Below are positions 46,461-54,327 of a stretch of 64,000 nucleotides of DNA, one piece after another. Below the pieces are notes generated by a model. The model was not told the origin of the DNA, made no database searches, and was given only the letters and a program-made list of their open reading frames with translations. Position 1 is the first letter of the stretch, and each line of letters starts with the position of its first letter. Made by a program: the position numbers and the translations under genes. The stretch is from the NCBI RefSeq assembly GCF_010470665.1, contig NZ_VOPZ01000007.1, positions 437,373-501,372 of the forward strand, written 5' to 3'. Source of the stretch: Desulfovibrio sp. JC022 (GTDB lineage Bacteria; Desulfobacterota; Desulfovibrionia; Desulfovibrionales; Desulfovibrionaceae).

Positions 46461-47765
46461 ATGGATATTGTTACCGTTTCTTTTATCGCCCTGGGTGTGC
46501 TGGTGCTGATGCTCAGCTTCGGTGTTCCGCTGCCTTTCTGTTTTGGCGGTGCTCTCATGGTCATGGTTTTTGTCGGGGATGCCACTATGAACGGCACCAT
46601 GGTCTGGGGATACAGCCAGCTTGCCAACCCTGTGTTGCTTTGTATTCCACTGTTTGTCTTTGCGGGCACGCTAATGAGTGAAAGTGGAATCGCTGAAAGT
46701 CTACTACGTTTTGTTAACGTATTTGTGGGCCGCATCAGGGGCGGGCTGGGTGTTGTTGCAAGTGTCAGCTGTGCTTTGATCGGTGCCATCTCCGGCAGCG
46801 GTCTTACCGGCGTAGCCGCTACCGGCCCAATCCTTATCCCGGAAATGGCTTCCAAAGGTTATCCTCGCGGGTACGCAACAGCACTTGTTGCAAACTCATC
46901 AATCCTTGGCCTGCTTATTCCGCCAAGTGTAACAATGATCATTTACGGCTGGGTAACAGACACCTCAATTCTGGCCTGTTTTCTCGCAACTATGGGACCG
47001 GGAATACTGATCACCCTCCTGTTTTGCGGAGTTAACATGGTGCTGGCCCGTAAGTTTCCCTTGATTCTGGATCCCCCGCAGCCTGTACAGGAAACAGCCC
47101 GCGAAGCCGTTTCCATGACCTCTCGCGCACTGCCTGCGTTGATCATGCCTCTGATTATCCTTGGCGGCATATACGGCGGTATCATGACTCCGACCGAAGC
47201 TGCTGCTGTTGCTGTTATCTACGCAATCCCGGTTGGCCTTATGGTCTATAAGGGGTTGACCTTCAAGACCTTTATTTCGGCTGCTAAATCTTCTGCCACT
47301 GCGGTAGGTGCCATCATGGTCATGATCGTATTCAGCCTGATGCTCAGCCAGATATTCGTTATGGAAGATGTCCCGCAGGCTCTGGTTGAAGGTGTATTCA
47401 CCATCACCCAGAATAAAGTAATCCTGCTGATCCTGATCAACTTCCTGCTCTTCTTTGTAGGTATGATCGTCAACGATATTACTTCGATTATTTTGCTTGC
47501 CCCTCTGCTTCTCCCTCTGATGCAGGCCATCGGAATTTCTCCGGTTCAGTTTGCCGCAATCATGGGAGTCAACACAGCAATGGGCGGTGTTACCCCTCCT
47601 TATGCCAGCATCCTTTATTTAAGCATGCGAATCGGGAAAGCGGAATTTTCTGAAGTTATCAAACCGGCCATGATCCTCATCATCTTCGGATATGTGCCCG
47701 TGGTCTTTTTAACTTCTCTATGGCCTAACCTTTCCCTCTTTTTTCCGGGATTGTTTGGCTATTAA
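46461..47765 (+). CDS. TRAP transporter large permease (DctM-like)
   Basis: 434 aa, about 12 helices, with family segments CIPLFVFAGTLMSESGIAES, GAISGSGLTGVAATGPILIPEM, LVANSSILGLLIPPSVTMIIYG and MGVNTAMGGVTPPYAS. Starts 1 base after dctQ. Sodium-driven uptake of an organic acid-like solute; here most likely the amino acid or amine oxidised by the operon's dehydrogenase. Confidence 0.94.
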   Translation: MDIVTVSFIALGVLVLMLSFGVPLPFCFGGALMVMVFVGDATMNGTMVWGYSQLANPVLLCIPLFVFAGTLMSESGIAESLLRFVNVFVGRIRGGLGVVASVSCALIGAISGSGLTGVAATGPILIPEMASKGYPRGYATALVANSSILGLLIPPSVTMIIYGWVTDTSILACFLATMGPGILITLLFCGVNMVLARKFPLILDPPQPVQETAREAVSMTSRALPALIMPLIILGGIYGGIMTPTEAAAVAVIYAIPVGLMVYKGLTFKTFISAAKSSATAVGAIMVMIVFSLMLSQIFVMEDVPQALVEGVFTITQNKVILLILINFLLFFVGMIVNDITSIILLAPLLLPLMQAIGISPVQFAAIMGVNTAMGGVTPPYASILYLSMRIGKAEFSEVIKPAMILIIFGYVPVVFLTSLWPNLSLFFPGLFGY

Positions 47766-47908
47766 GAATATGGAAATGGAGAAAGGGGTGTGAAGGAACA
47801 ATTTTTTAAAATTACCGAATATTAACAAATCAGATGCGGGTTTGTTATTCAAAAATTGATTCTTCACATGGATTGGAAATAACGGACTTTTTACTAAGGA
47901 GTATGCAT

Positions 47909-48907
47909 ATGAAAATGCGCACAGTTTACGGGTTGATGATTCTTCTGGGGTGTATGGTCTTTCTGGCAGGCACTGCCCAAGCAAGAACTTGGAAAATATC
48001 TCATGTCCGGCCTCAGGGCACAGCTATTGATGAAGACCTTCGTTGGTTCTCAACAAATCTTAAAGAAGTATCCGGTGGAAAATTAAAAACCAAGGTTTAT
48101 CCCGCTTCAGCACTTGGTGATTACACCGTTGTTCAGGAAAGAGTAAGCCTCGGTGCCGTGGATATGGCCTGTCAGCCTCCGTCCTCAGCTGCAGATAAAA
48201 GGTTTCAGCTTCCTTACTTCCCTTATATGATCAAAAATTGGGACCATGCGCGTAAGAATTACAGTGCCGGTGCCCCCATGCGTGAAACTGTTGCCGGTCT
48301 TTATAAAGAGCAGGGTATTCATTTGCTGGCAGTCTGGCCGGTATATTTCGGCGGTATCTCCTTGAATACCAAACCGGTTAACCCCGGTGATCCTGATGCG
48401 GCAAAAGGCATTAAGCTGAGAGTCCCGCCCATGAAAACTTTCCAGATGATGGCAGATAACATTGGCTACCTCGGAACCCCGATTCCCTTCTCTGATGCTT
48501 TTACCGCAGTTCAGACCGGTGTTGTTGATGGTGTGATCGGTTCCGGCGCGGAAGGGTACTACTCCTCCTTCAGAGATGTGACCAAATACTACATTCCGGC
48601 TAACACCCATTTTGAAGTCTGGTACCTTATCATGAACCAGAATACCTACGATAACTTGTCAGAGGAGAAAAAGCAGGCTCTCGACAAAACTGCAGCTGAA
48701 TTCGAAAACCGTCGCTGGGCAACTGCTGAAGCAGACCAGAAAGCCAATGAACAGAAATTGGTTGATTACGGTGCAACTATAGTTGATTTCTCTGATGAAG
48801 ATGTCACCAAGACCGCTGATAAAATTCGTAAAGTGGTTTGGCCTGAGATCCTCAATGATGTAGGCGTGGAGTGGGGGCAGTCCGTCCTTAATCGTCTGGT
48901 AAAATAA
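47909..48907 (+). CDS. TRAP transporter substrate-binding protein (DctP-like)
   Basis: 332 aa from the ATG at 47909, chosen because AAGGAG is 7 bases upstream; earlier in-frame ATGs are too near or lack a site. Signal peptide TVYGLMILLGCMVFLAGTAQA before RTWKISHV. DctP fold: ISHVRPQGTAIDEDLRWFS, KLKTKVYPASALGDYTVVQE, and the central KLRVPPMKTFQMMADNIGYLG with the conserved Arg that binds the carboxylate. A terminator follows. Confidence 0.92.
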   Translation: MKMRTVYGLMILLGCMVFLAGTAQARTWKISHVRPQGTAIDEDLRWFSTNLKEVSGGKLKTKVYPASALGDYTVVQERVSLGAVDMACQPPSSAADKRFQLPYFPYMIKNWDHARKNYSAGAPMRETVAGLYKEQGIHLLAVWPVYFGGISLNTKPVNPGDPDAAKGIKLRVPPMKTFQMMADNIGYLGTPIPFSDAFTAVQTGVVDGVIGSGAEGYYSSFRDVTKYYIPANTHFEVWYLIMNQNTYDNLSEEKKQALDKTAAEFENRRWATAEADQKANEQKLVDYGATIVDFSDEDVTKTADKIRKVVWPEILNDVGVEWGQSVLNRLVK

Positions 48908-48951
48908 GTCATCCCCTGCTCGCGGTGTTTTAATGCTGTGAGCAATAGAAT

Positions 48952-48986
48952 ACTGGCCTGGAAAATCGTTTTCCGGGCCAGTTTTG
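48952..48986 (+). terminator. Rho-independent terminator of the catabolic/TRAP operon
   Basis: ACTGGCCTGGAAAA pairs with TTTTCCGGGCCAGT (one G-U pair) around TCG, followed by TTT. Confidence 0.88.
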
Positions 48987-49018
48987 GTGTTTAATCTGGA
49001 AGAAAAATTTTATACAGA

Positions 49019-50296
49019 ATGTCCATGCTTAATTATTTGCAACGCTACACAGGTTGGATAATCCTTGCCACTCTGATTCTATTCATACTTAGTAGCTTAA
49101 ATCCATCATTAATTCTTGTTGTTGCTGCAGCGGCCTGGCTGGTCGTAGTCATTGAATGGAATAGGCTGCATTCCGGGCCACGCAGGCAGGCAATGTTTCT
49201 GCTTATTGCCGGAATTTCCGCATTGATATTTTCTTATCAGCAAGGTGTTTTTCTGGGTTGGAAAAAGATTGTTACCCAGAATCTACAATTGCTGCCGATG
49301 TTTATTGCAGTATCGTTTCTTGGGCTGACAAACCCTGACACCCAGAATGACGATTTGCCCAAGGGAAGGTGGGCTATGGTGTCCACTTCATTTGGAACGA
49401 ATTTACTGGGTGCAGTTATTAATCTTTCAATTCTGTTTGTTTTTGGGGACAGGCTGGCGCGGAACGGCTCTCTTACTAAAGCTCAATCTATTCTCCTTGG
49501 GCGCTCTTTTTGTGCGGCAGCATGGTGGTCACCATTTTTTCTTGCTGCTGGCGTTGCGCTGACCTATGCGCCGGATATGCTTTATAGCCGTACCGTCATC
49601 CCGGGGCTGTTTCTCTGCTTTGTGGCGATTTGTTATTCAATTGTTGAGGTGGGTTTTATTCGTAAACTTGAATTTTCCGGTTATCCCGTGCGCATGGAAA
49701 GTATGACGGTTCCATTTCTGCTTGCCGTGGGGGTCTTTGCCGGGCATTATTTCTTCCCTGATCTGGGCATGATCATGTTGATTTGCCTTGTAGCACCTCC
49801 GGCTGCGATAATACTTATGCGCAAAAGGCCTAGATTGCCTCATTTGTACGACTTCATTAATAATCGGATTACCTCTACTGTCAGCCAGTTTGCCCTGTTT
49901 TTGACTGCGGGGTGTTTCTCTATAGGCATTACCTCAATTATTCAGGTTTACCCAGAGATATTCAGCCTTACAGGTAAGGCATTCACCAATTCGTTATTTG
50001 CCATTATTTCAGCATTGCTGATATTCTTAGGACTTGTCGGCTTGCACCCTCTGGTCGGCATCTCCGTAATCAGTCCTTTGTTGTTGCCTTTGAATCCTGA
50101 CCATTCCCAGATTGCATTTCTGTTTCTCACCTGTTGGGCGGTCTCAACAGGTAGCAGCCCCCTTTCCGGGGTAGGTCTTGTGCTTTGCAGCCGCTATCGC
50201 ATCCCGGCGCGTTCAATATTAATTGATAATTTCCATTATGCCGTATTTATGTGGGGGTGTGCCAACTTGGTGAATATGTTTTATTTTAATGCATGA
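49019..50296 (+). CDS. Polytopic membrane protein, transporter-like, unknown substrate
   Basis: 425 aa with 11-12 predicted helices, including a repeated helix-loop pattern (LLGRSFCAAAWWSPFFLAAG in one half, TCWAVSTGSSPLSGVGLVL in the other) that recalls ion-transporter superfamily carriers such as TRAP-M or citrate-type transporters. I cannot name a family. It lies beyond the operon terminator but on the same strand and may carry a product or co-substrate. Confidence 0.72.
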   Translation: MSMLNYLQRYTGWIILATLILFILSSLNPSLILVVAAAAWLVVVIEWNRLHSGPRRQAMFLLIAGISALIFSYQQGVFLGWKKIVTQNLQLLPMFIAVSFLGLTNPDTQNDDLPKGRWAMVSTSFGTNLLGAVINLSILFVFGDRLARNGSLTKAQSILLGRSFCAAAWWSPFFLAAGVALTYAPDMLYSRTVIPGLFLCFVAICYSIVEVGFIRKLEFSGYPVRMESMTVPFLLAVGVFAGHYFFPDLGMIMLICLVAPPAAIILMRKRPRLPHLYDFINNRITSTVSQFALFLTAGCFSIGITSIIQVYPEIFSLTGKAFTNSLFAIISALLIFLGLVGLHPLVGISVISPLLLPLNPDHSQIAFLFLTCWAVSTGSSPLSGVGLVLCSRYRIPARSILIDNFHYAVFMWGCANLVNMFYFNA

Positions 50297-50310
50297 TTAT
50301 ATTTGTATCG

Positions 50311-50350
50311 TGAAAAAAACTAAAGGTGGGGGAGATGAATCCCCCCTCCC
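50311..50350 (-). terminator. Terminator of the mobilization operon
   Basis: On the minus strand a G-rich arm (GGGAGGGGGGA) pairs with TCCCCCACC, followed by TTTAGTTTTTTT. It lies just after the relaxase gene. Confidence 0.75.
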
Positions 50351-50362
50351 TTGCGACCAATC

Positions 50363-51805
50363 TTACCGCCCCATCCCCCGCCAAACACGCTTCCCCCTCA
50401 CCCGCGCAACCTCGTAAGCTTCCGCAAAACATCTTCCAATTCGCTCTGCAAGTCCCGGCAGCCTTGGGCTTCCTTTTCCAGTTCCACGATGCGGCTGCCC
50501 TGCCGGGCTATTTTCAGGTCCTGCTCTTTCAGGCGGCGGGACTGCTCCTGTTCCATTCGGGCTAGGGCCTCCGATAAGCTCTTCGATAATTCGTTCATGA
50601 TCTATCTCCGCAATAAAACGGCTGGCTGGCCGCTCTTGGTCTCTCTTATTTCCAGCGGGGTTCCTTTGGGAAAGGCCAGATACCGCTGGTTCCCGCTCTG
50701 ATGTGCTTCGATTCCCCATTTCGTGAACACGCTTATTTTCTTCTTCTGGCTCTCTATCTGTGCGCTGATTTTGGCCAGTTCCGCGTGGCTTTCTTTGATT
50801 CTCCAGCCGTAAAATCCGGTTATGCAGACCGCGACTATGAGCAGCAGCAATGCGGAGATGAGATTCGCCAAGATGTTTTGTTTCCAGTAACTGGCCGAAA
50901 TCGCGGACTGCTTTTTGCGCAGCTTCTGGATGTGGCCGTCCATATCGGCTGTGATGGAATTCAGCTCGCTTGCGGCAAATTTCAGCAAGTTCCCGCTCAA
51001 GTCCTGCAATGCGCTGCTGGCGATCTGCTCCACTTCCTGAGATTGCGAGTTCATCCGCTCTTTCAGCTTGTCGCTCAACTCTCCAAGATGATTCATATAT
51101 TCCTCCTTTCAATCTGACTCGTTTTTTGTCTTCGGGTAACTCCAAAGTGATGTATTTCTTGCCCTGCCGGACCACGGAAAGCCCGACCTCCTCCAAAGCC
51201 TTGATCAGATCCGCACGATCCTTGTGCAGACCGTCGGCTATACCTTGAGCTAAAAAGTCAGTTACGGTTTTCCTGAAATCGTGCAGTTGCTTGCCCTTGG
51301 GCGAATGAATGTCCTTGCCCGGTTGCAGCAGTCGGGACCGCTTCAGTTCGTCCGGCCTTGCCCACTGCTTCCGTTCATTCCAAAGATCGCGCCAGACGTC
51401 ATACTGCTTGTGCCAGTTAGGCGGGCAGGGATTCATGGCCTTGTCACTGCGCAGCTCCGTGCGCGGGATAATAAAATGCATCTCATGATGCCCGGCATGA
51501 CTGTGCCGCACCCAAAGGATCGAATATTGATCCTGCTCCAGCCCTGCGAAAGCAACCTTCTCAAAGTCATCCATGACTTCCTTTTCAAGCTGCGGGGAAA
51601 CCTTATCCTGCGGTGCCCATGAGAGCACCCCGGAAGTGTACTTCCAGACCCGATCGGTTGATCCGATCACCCGCTGCACGGCTTTAGGATCTCCGCGCAG
51701 AACCTGCGGCGGCGATTCCTCACGGCCCTTGCGGAGCGGATCAATCACATAATTGATCGCCTTGGCACCGTTGCCCCGGCCATGAGCGAAAACCTTCATA
51801 TACAT
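50363..51805 (-). CDS. Relaxase of ColE1/MobA-MbeA type
   Basis: 480 aa. N-terminal relaxase domain: FAHGRGNGAKAINYV, YSILWVRHSHAGHHEMHFIIPR and later FRKTVTDFLAQGIADGLH. The metal/active region has H101-x6-E108-x-H110, the same spacing as the H-E-N triad of ColE1 MbeA with His in place of Asn. The C-terminal third is basic and low-complexity. It nicks oriT and leads the strand in conjugal mobilization. The gene starts inside the end of mobC and carries two further genes in another frame, as in ColE1. Confidence 0.9.
   Translation of the reverse strand: MYMKVFAHGRGNGAKAINYVIDPLRKGREESPPQVLRGDPKAVQRVIGSTDRVWKYTSGVLSWAPQDKVSPQLEKEVMDDFEKVAFAGLEQDQYSILWVRHSHAGHHEMHFIIPRTELRSDKAMNPCPPNWHKQYDVWRDLWNERKQWARPDELKRSRLLQPGKDIHSPKGKQLHDFRKTVTDFLAQGIADGLHKDRADLIKALEEVGLSVVRQGKKYITLELPEDKKRVRLKGGIYESSWRVERQAERADELAISGSGADRQQRIAGLERELAEICRKRAEFHHSRYGRPHPEAAQKAVRDFGQLLETKHLGESHLRIAAAHSRGLHNRILRLENQRKPRGTGQNQRTDREPEEENKRVHEMGNRSTSEREPAVSGLSQRNPAGNKRDQERPASRFIAEIDHERIIEELIGGPSPNGTGAVPPPERAGPENSPAGQPHRGTGKGSPRLPGLAERIGRCFAEAYEVARVRGKRVWRGMGR
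50398..50598 (-). CDS. Nested small coiled-coil protein, MbeD-like, inside the relaxase gene
   Basis: 66 aa, almost entirely heptad-type coiled coil (MNELSKSLSEALARMEQEQS, RIVELEKEAQGCRDLQSELE). It lies wholly within the relaxase gene in another frame, with GGAG 7 bases before its ATG and directly after the nested mobB-like gene. Position and nature match mbeD of ColE1. Confidence 0.72.
   Translation of the reverse strand: MNELSKSLSEALARMEQEQSRRLKEQDLKIARQGSRIVELEKEAQGCRDLQSELEDVLRKLTRLRG
50602..51096 (-). CDS. Nested MbeB/MobB-like membrane protein inside the relaxase gene
   Basis: 164 aa: a helical N-terminus (LSDKLKERMNSQSQEVEQIA), one membrane helix (ILANLISALLLLIVAVCITGFYGW), then a coiled coil and a C-terminal patch. 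It lies entirely within the relaxase gene in a different frame, but has a near-perfect AAGGAGG ribosome site 6 bases before its ATG, which argues strongly that it is translated. In ColE1 mbeB is nested in mbeA in the same way. Confidence 0.82.
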   Translation of the reverse strand: MNHLGELSDKLKERMNSQSQEVEQIASSALQDLSGNLLKFAASELNSITADMDGHIQKLRKKQSAISASYWKQNILANLISALLLLIVAVCITGFYGWRIKESHAELAKISAQIESQKKKISVFTKWGIEAHQSGNQRYLAFPKGTPLEIRETKSGQPAVLLRR

Positions 51806-52092
51806 TTCAGTTCCCTCTCAATGGCGGCCAGCTCGGCCAGAATGAGTACCGAGTCGGCACCGCTTTTATATGTATTTGCCCAGCGGGCGAGCTGATTCAG
51901 ATTGTTCCCGATGCGGGCAAGCTGGAGCAACTTTTCGCGCTCGCGTCTGGTTTTGCGGACCCGTCTTTTACCCAGAAGCTGGCGCATGAAATCGCCCATG
52001 GTCATGCCCCGATTTGCGGCTTCTTCCACAACACTATTTTTCTCATCAACCGTAACTCTGACGTTCAACCAAGCTGTGCGGGGTGCGCTCAT
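51796..52092 (-). CDS. MobC/MbeC-like relaxosome accessory protein
   Basis: 98 aa: ribbon-helix-helix-like N-terminus (RTAWLNVRVTVDEKNSVVEE, then AANRGMTMGDFMRQLLG), then RIGNNLNQLARWANT, a hallmark of MobC proteins, which help the relaxase bind oriT. ATGA overlap with the gene upstream; its end overlaps the relaxase start by 10 bases. Confidence 0.9.
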   Translation of the reverse strand: MSAPRTAWLNVRVTVDEKNSVVEEAANRGMTMGDFMRQLLGKRRVRKTRREREKLLQLARIGNNLNQLARWANTYKSGADSVLILAELAAIERELKCI

Positions 52093-53507
52093 ACGCCCAC
52101 CTCTTCCCTGCCGTTAAAGGAGGGATCGAAGGGAGGCCGGCCTCCCTCGCCAGCCCCCACGGGGACACCTGTCGCGTAGCGCACAGTGTCACAGTGGGTA
52201 GGCTGGCTAAGATTCGATGACGGGACTGATTCCGAAGCATGAACAGCCGGATGCACCCGATAATTAGGACTCGGCGGCCGCCCTGGACCGGACGATTGCA
52301 CCGGGACCACAACGATATATCCGTACTCCAAAAGCATGTTTAGACCCTGCTCGACCTGCGCCTTTTTCGGGAAGCGACCACGGATCGCACGCTGACATTC
52401 CCGGCCTGTGAACAGCTCAATTTTTCGGTCGCTGATCCATTTCAAAATTGCTTGTGCGCAGGCAGTCAGCTCGTCACAACCCATGTCATGAAATGCGTAG
52501 CGGGCATGATGAACGAGCTTCTTGCCCAGTTCAGTTGCGGAGACCATGATCGACTGTTCAATCTTCGATTCGACCTCTTGCGCCGAAACCAGATGCAGCA
52601 GCCCGGCCAAGCGGGCAACCTGCCCCGGAACCTTGCCCGCCCAATCGGTCATATTTTCCAGACTGCTCCCCGGTCGCAATTCTCCTTCAATGAGCAGGAA
52701 GAAATTCTTCCACGATTCATAAGCCCCGGCACTGAGCACCAAGGCTTGGCCGTTCTCATTCATTTCAGGATTGCTTCTCAACGAAAGCAGAAGTTCGATT
52801 CGACCAAGAAAAGCACGTTCCGCCTGTGACGAAATCTGCGGAGGTTCCGCCACACGAAAACCCAGCCTGCTTTGCCCAAAGAAGAACAGGAAACGGGCCA
52901 AGAAATCACGCCCCCGAAATTCAGGATTCTCGGCCATTCCGCGCAACACATCAGGCTGGGGAGTCACGCAGATGGTCAGCAGTGGATGATTCAAACCGAT
53001 GGACTGACCATGCTTGCGATCCACCCGGCACGGCTCTCCGCTAAAAGACTTCAGAATCAGGTCAAGGTTGGGCATGTGGCTGTAGCGTCCGGCAAAGGTC
53101 CCGAAAATCCCGCCTTCAGCCTCGATTATGGACATGCATTCACTTTGCTGCTCCATGAGCATGGCAAGGCATTCAGGAGTTATGTCATCGGCAAGCAAGC
53201 GCGGGATTGTAATCAGCTCCGGCATTTCATCTTCCAAATTCCGGATTTCCTGAATGAGGTTGTCCCGGCTTTGCGAGTTTTTTGCCTTGGCCGCCATGTT
53301 GCGCCGGTGCTCAATGGCGCGCTCAAGAGTCATCCGTTTTGAACGCGCTTCCTGCGCCAATGGTCCAATGAGCTTTTCCTGCTCATTTTCCCAGCCGGTA
53401 AGCGGTCTTCTTGCGGCTTGCGTCACCGCGCTTTTTCTTTCTCCGGGCGGCAGCGGCGAAAGCAGGTATAGGTTCAAAGATTCCTCGTAACCTTCTTTAA
53501 TCCGCAC
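52089..53507 (-). CDS. DUF3987-family protein, C-terminal part of a frameshifted gene
   Basis: 472 aa continuing the DUF3987 fold: YEESLNLYLLSPLPPGERKS (P-loop-like), LRGMAENPEFRGRDFLARFL and VARLAGLLHLVSA. DUF3987 proteins resemble primase-helicase-associated proteins of mobile elements; exact activity unknown. The first 75 residues of the normal protein are in the next entry, one base out of frame. As it stands this part could only start at a GTG at 53507 with no good ribosome site. Confidence 0.8.
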   Translation of the reverse strand: MRIKEGYEESLNLYLLSPLPPGERKSAVTQAARRPLTGWENEQEKLIGPLAQEARSKRMTLERAIEHRRNMAAKAKNSQSRDNLIQEIRNLEDEMPELITIPRLLADDITPECLAMLMEQQSECMSIIEAEGGIFGTFAGRYSHMPNLDLILKSFSGEPCRVDRKHGQSIGLNHPLLTICVTPQPDVLRGMAENPEFRGRDFLARFLFFFGQSRLGFRVAEPPQISSQAERAFLGRIELLLSLRSNPEMNENGQALVLSAGAYESWKNFFLLIEGELRPGSSLENMTDWAGKVPGQVARLAGLLHLVSAQEVESKIEQSIMVSATELGKKLVHHARYAFHDMGCDELTACAQAILKWISDRKIELFTGRECQRAIRGRFPKKAQVEQGLNMLLEYGYIVVVPVQSSGPGRPPSPNYRVHPAVHASESVPSSNLSQPTHCDTVRYATGVPVGAGEGGRPPFDPSFNGREEVGV

Positions 53508-53724
53508 ATGGAACCTTTCGCTGCGCTACGGTTGATAGAACGCCAAAGAGATTGCAGAGCACAACCTCGTAAGGCACCTGCAACGCTTCGCTAAGCTCAA
53601 AGCAGTAATCAGCCAGAACCGGAGGCAACGGGACAGAGGATAAAGGCGGCGGAAACTTCGGCCCCAATGGTACAGGGGCCTTGTTTCCGAACAGGGATAG
53701 GATGTCTGTGCCGGATGCGCTCAT
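53497..53724 (-). CDS. DUF3987-family protein, N-terminal part of a frameshifted gene
   Basis: 75 aa (LGPKFPPPLSSVPLPPVLAD, YCFELSEALQVPYEVVLCNL, LSTVAQRKV) matching the standard start of DUF3987 proteins, then a quick stop. Removing one C from the CC at about 53510-53511 would join it in frame to the C-terminal part through QRKVHVRIKEGYEE, which reads naturally. The start ATGA overlaps the stop of the HTH gene upstream. Confidence 0.75.
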   Translation of the reverse strand: MSASGTDILSLFGNKAPVPLGPKFPPPLSSVPLPPVLADYCFELSEALQVPYEVVLCNLFGVLSTVAQRKVPCAD

Positions 53725-53930
53725 CTGTTCCTCGGAAGGTCAGACATTTCTTCAAGCGGCAAGACCTTGCAGGATTCCACGTAGGCGTCCAAATCTTTTA
53801 AATCATAGCCCACGCGCCTGCCGATTTTGATGTAGCGCGGCCCTTTTCCAAGACAACGCCATACTTCAAGAGTTCCGGGACTGAGTCCCAATTTTTCAGC
53901 AGCTTCTTTTGTGCTTAATAGTCCTTGCAT
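53721..53930 (-). CDS. Helix-turn-helix protein, AlpA/excisionase-like
   Basis: 69 aa from the ATG at 53930 (AAGGAG 6 bases upstream; an earlier in-frame ATG has none). Winged-helix DNA-binding pattern of the HTH_17/AlpA type: LLSTKEAAEKLGLSPGTLEV, RCLGKGPRYIKIGRRVGYDL, KDLDAYVES. Such proteins act as excisionases or regulators in integrative elements. First gene of the mobilization operon. Confidence 0.87.
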   Translation of the reverse strand: MQGLLSTKEAAEKLGLSPGTLEVWRCLGKGPRYIKIGRRVGYDLKDLDAYVESCKVLPLEEMSDLPRNR

Positions 53931-54327
53931 CGATTTCTCCTTGTTGGTTGGAGGTGTTTTTTCTTCGATGCAAGGCAACCACGTTTAATCGGACAGTAAA
54001 ACCATCTGGAAGAGGACAAATTGTGTGGTGGGACCACCAAATTCTGTGGGAGCAGGACAGAACGTGCTGATAAAACTTCAATTTTATCAGTGGGTAGTGA
54101 ATTTTAAATTTAGAAGGGTTTAAATTCTGAAAAAAATCCTGAATTGAAGGATAGAAGTTGCTTTTGGGCTACCTGAATCATCAATTTTCACCTTTCTTCC
54201 AAGACGGACACTGTCAAGTCATTCCATGTCCGACCTCCCGGCTAGTTTATAAATGTCCGGGGAAGAGTTGCTTTTGAACCGCTAGGGCTCCTAGCACATC
54301 CCCAGAATTATAAACGATGGAGGAAAG
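53931..54327. other. Intergenic region between divergent operons, candidate oriT
   Basis: No gene is supported. It contains several perfect inverted repeats: CTGATAAAA/TTTTATCAG (54067-54090, 6-base loop), GGTGG/CCACC (54027-54038) and GCTAGG/CCTAGC (54281-54295). It lies upstream of the whole mobilization operon and drives both that operon and the RHS gene. An origin of transfer would be expected here or nearby; no known nic sequence is recognised. Confidence 0.35.
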
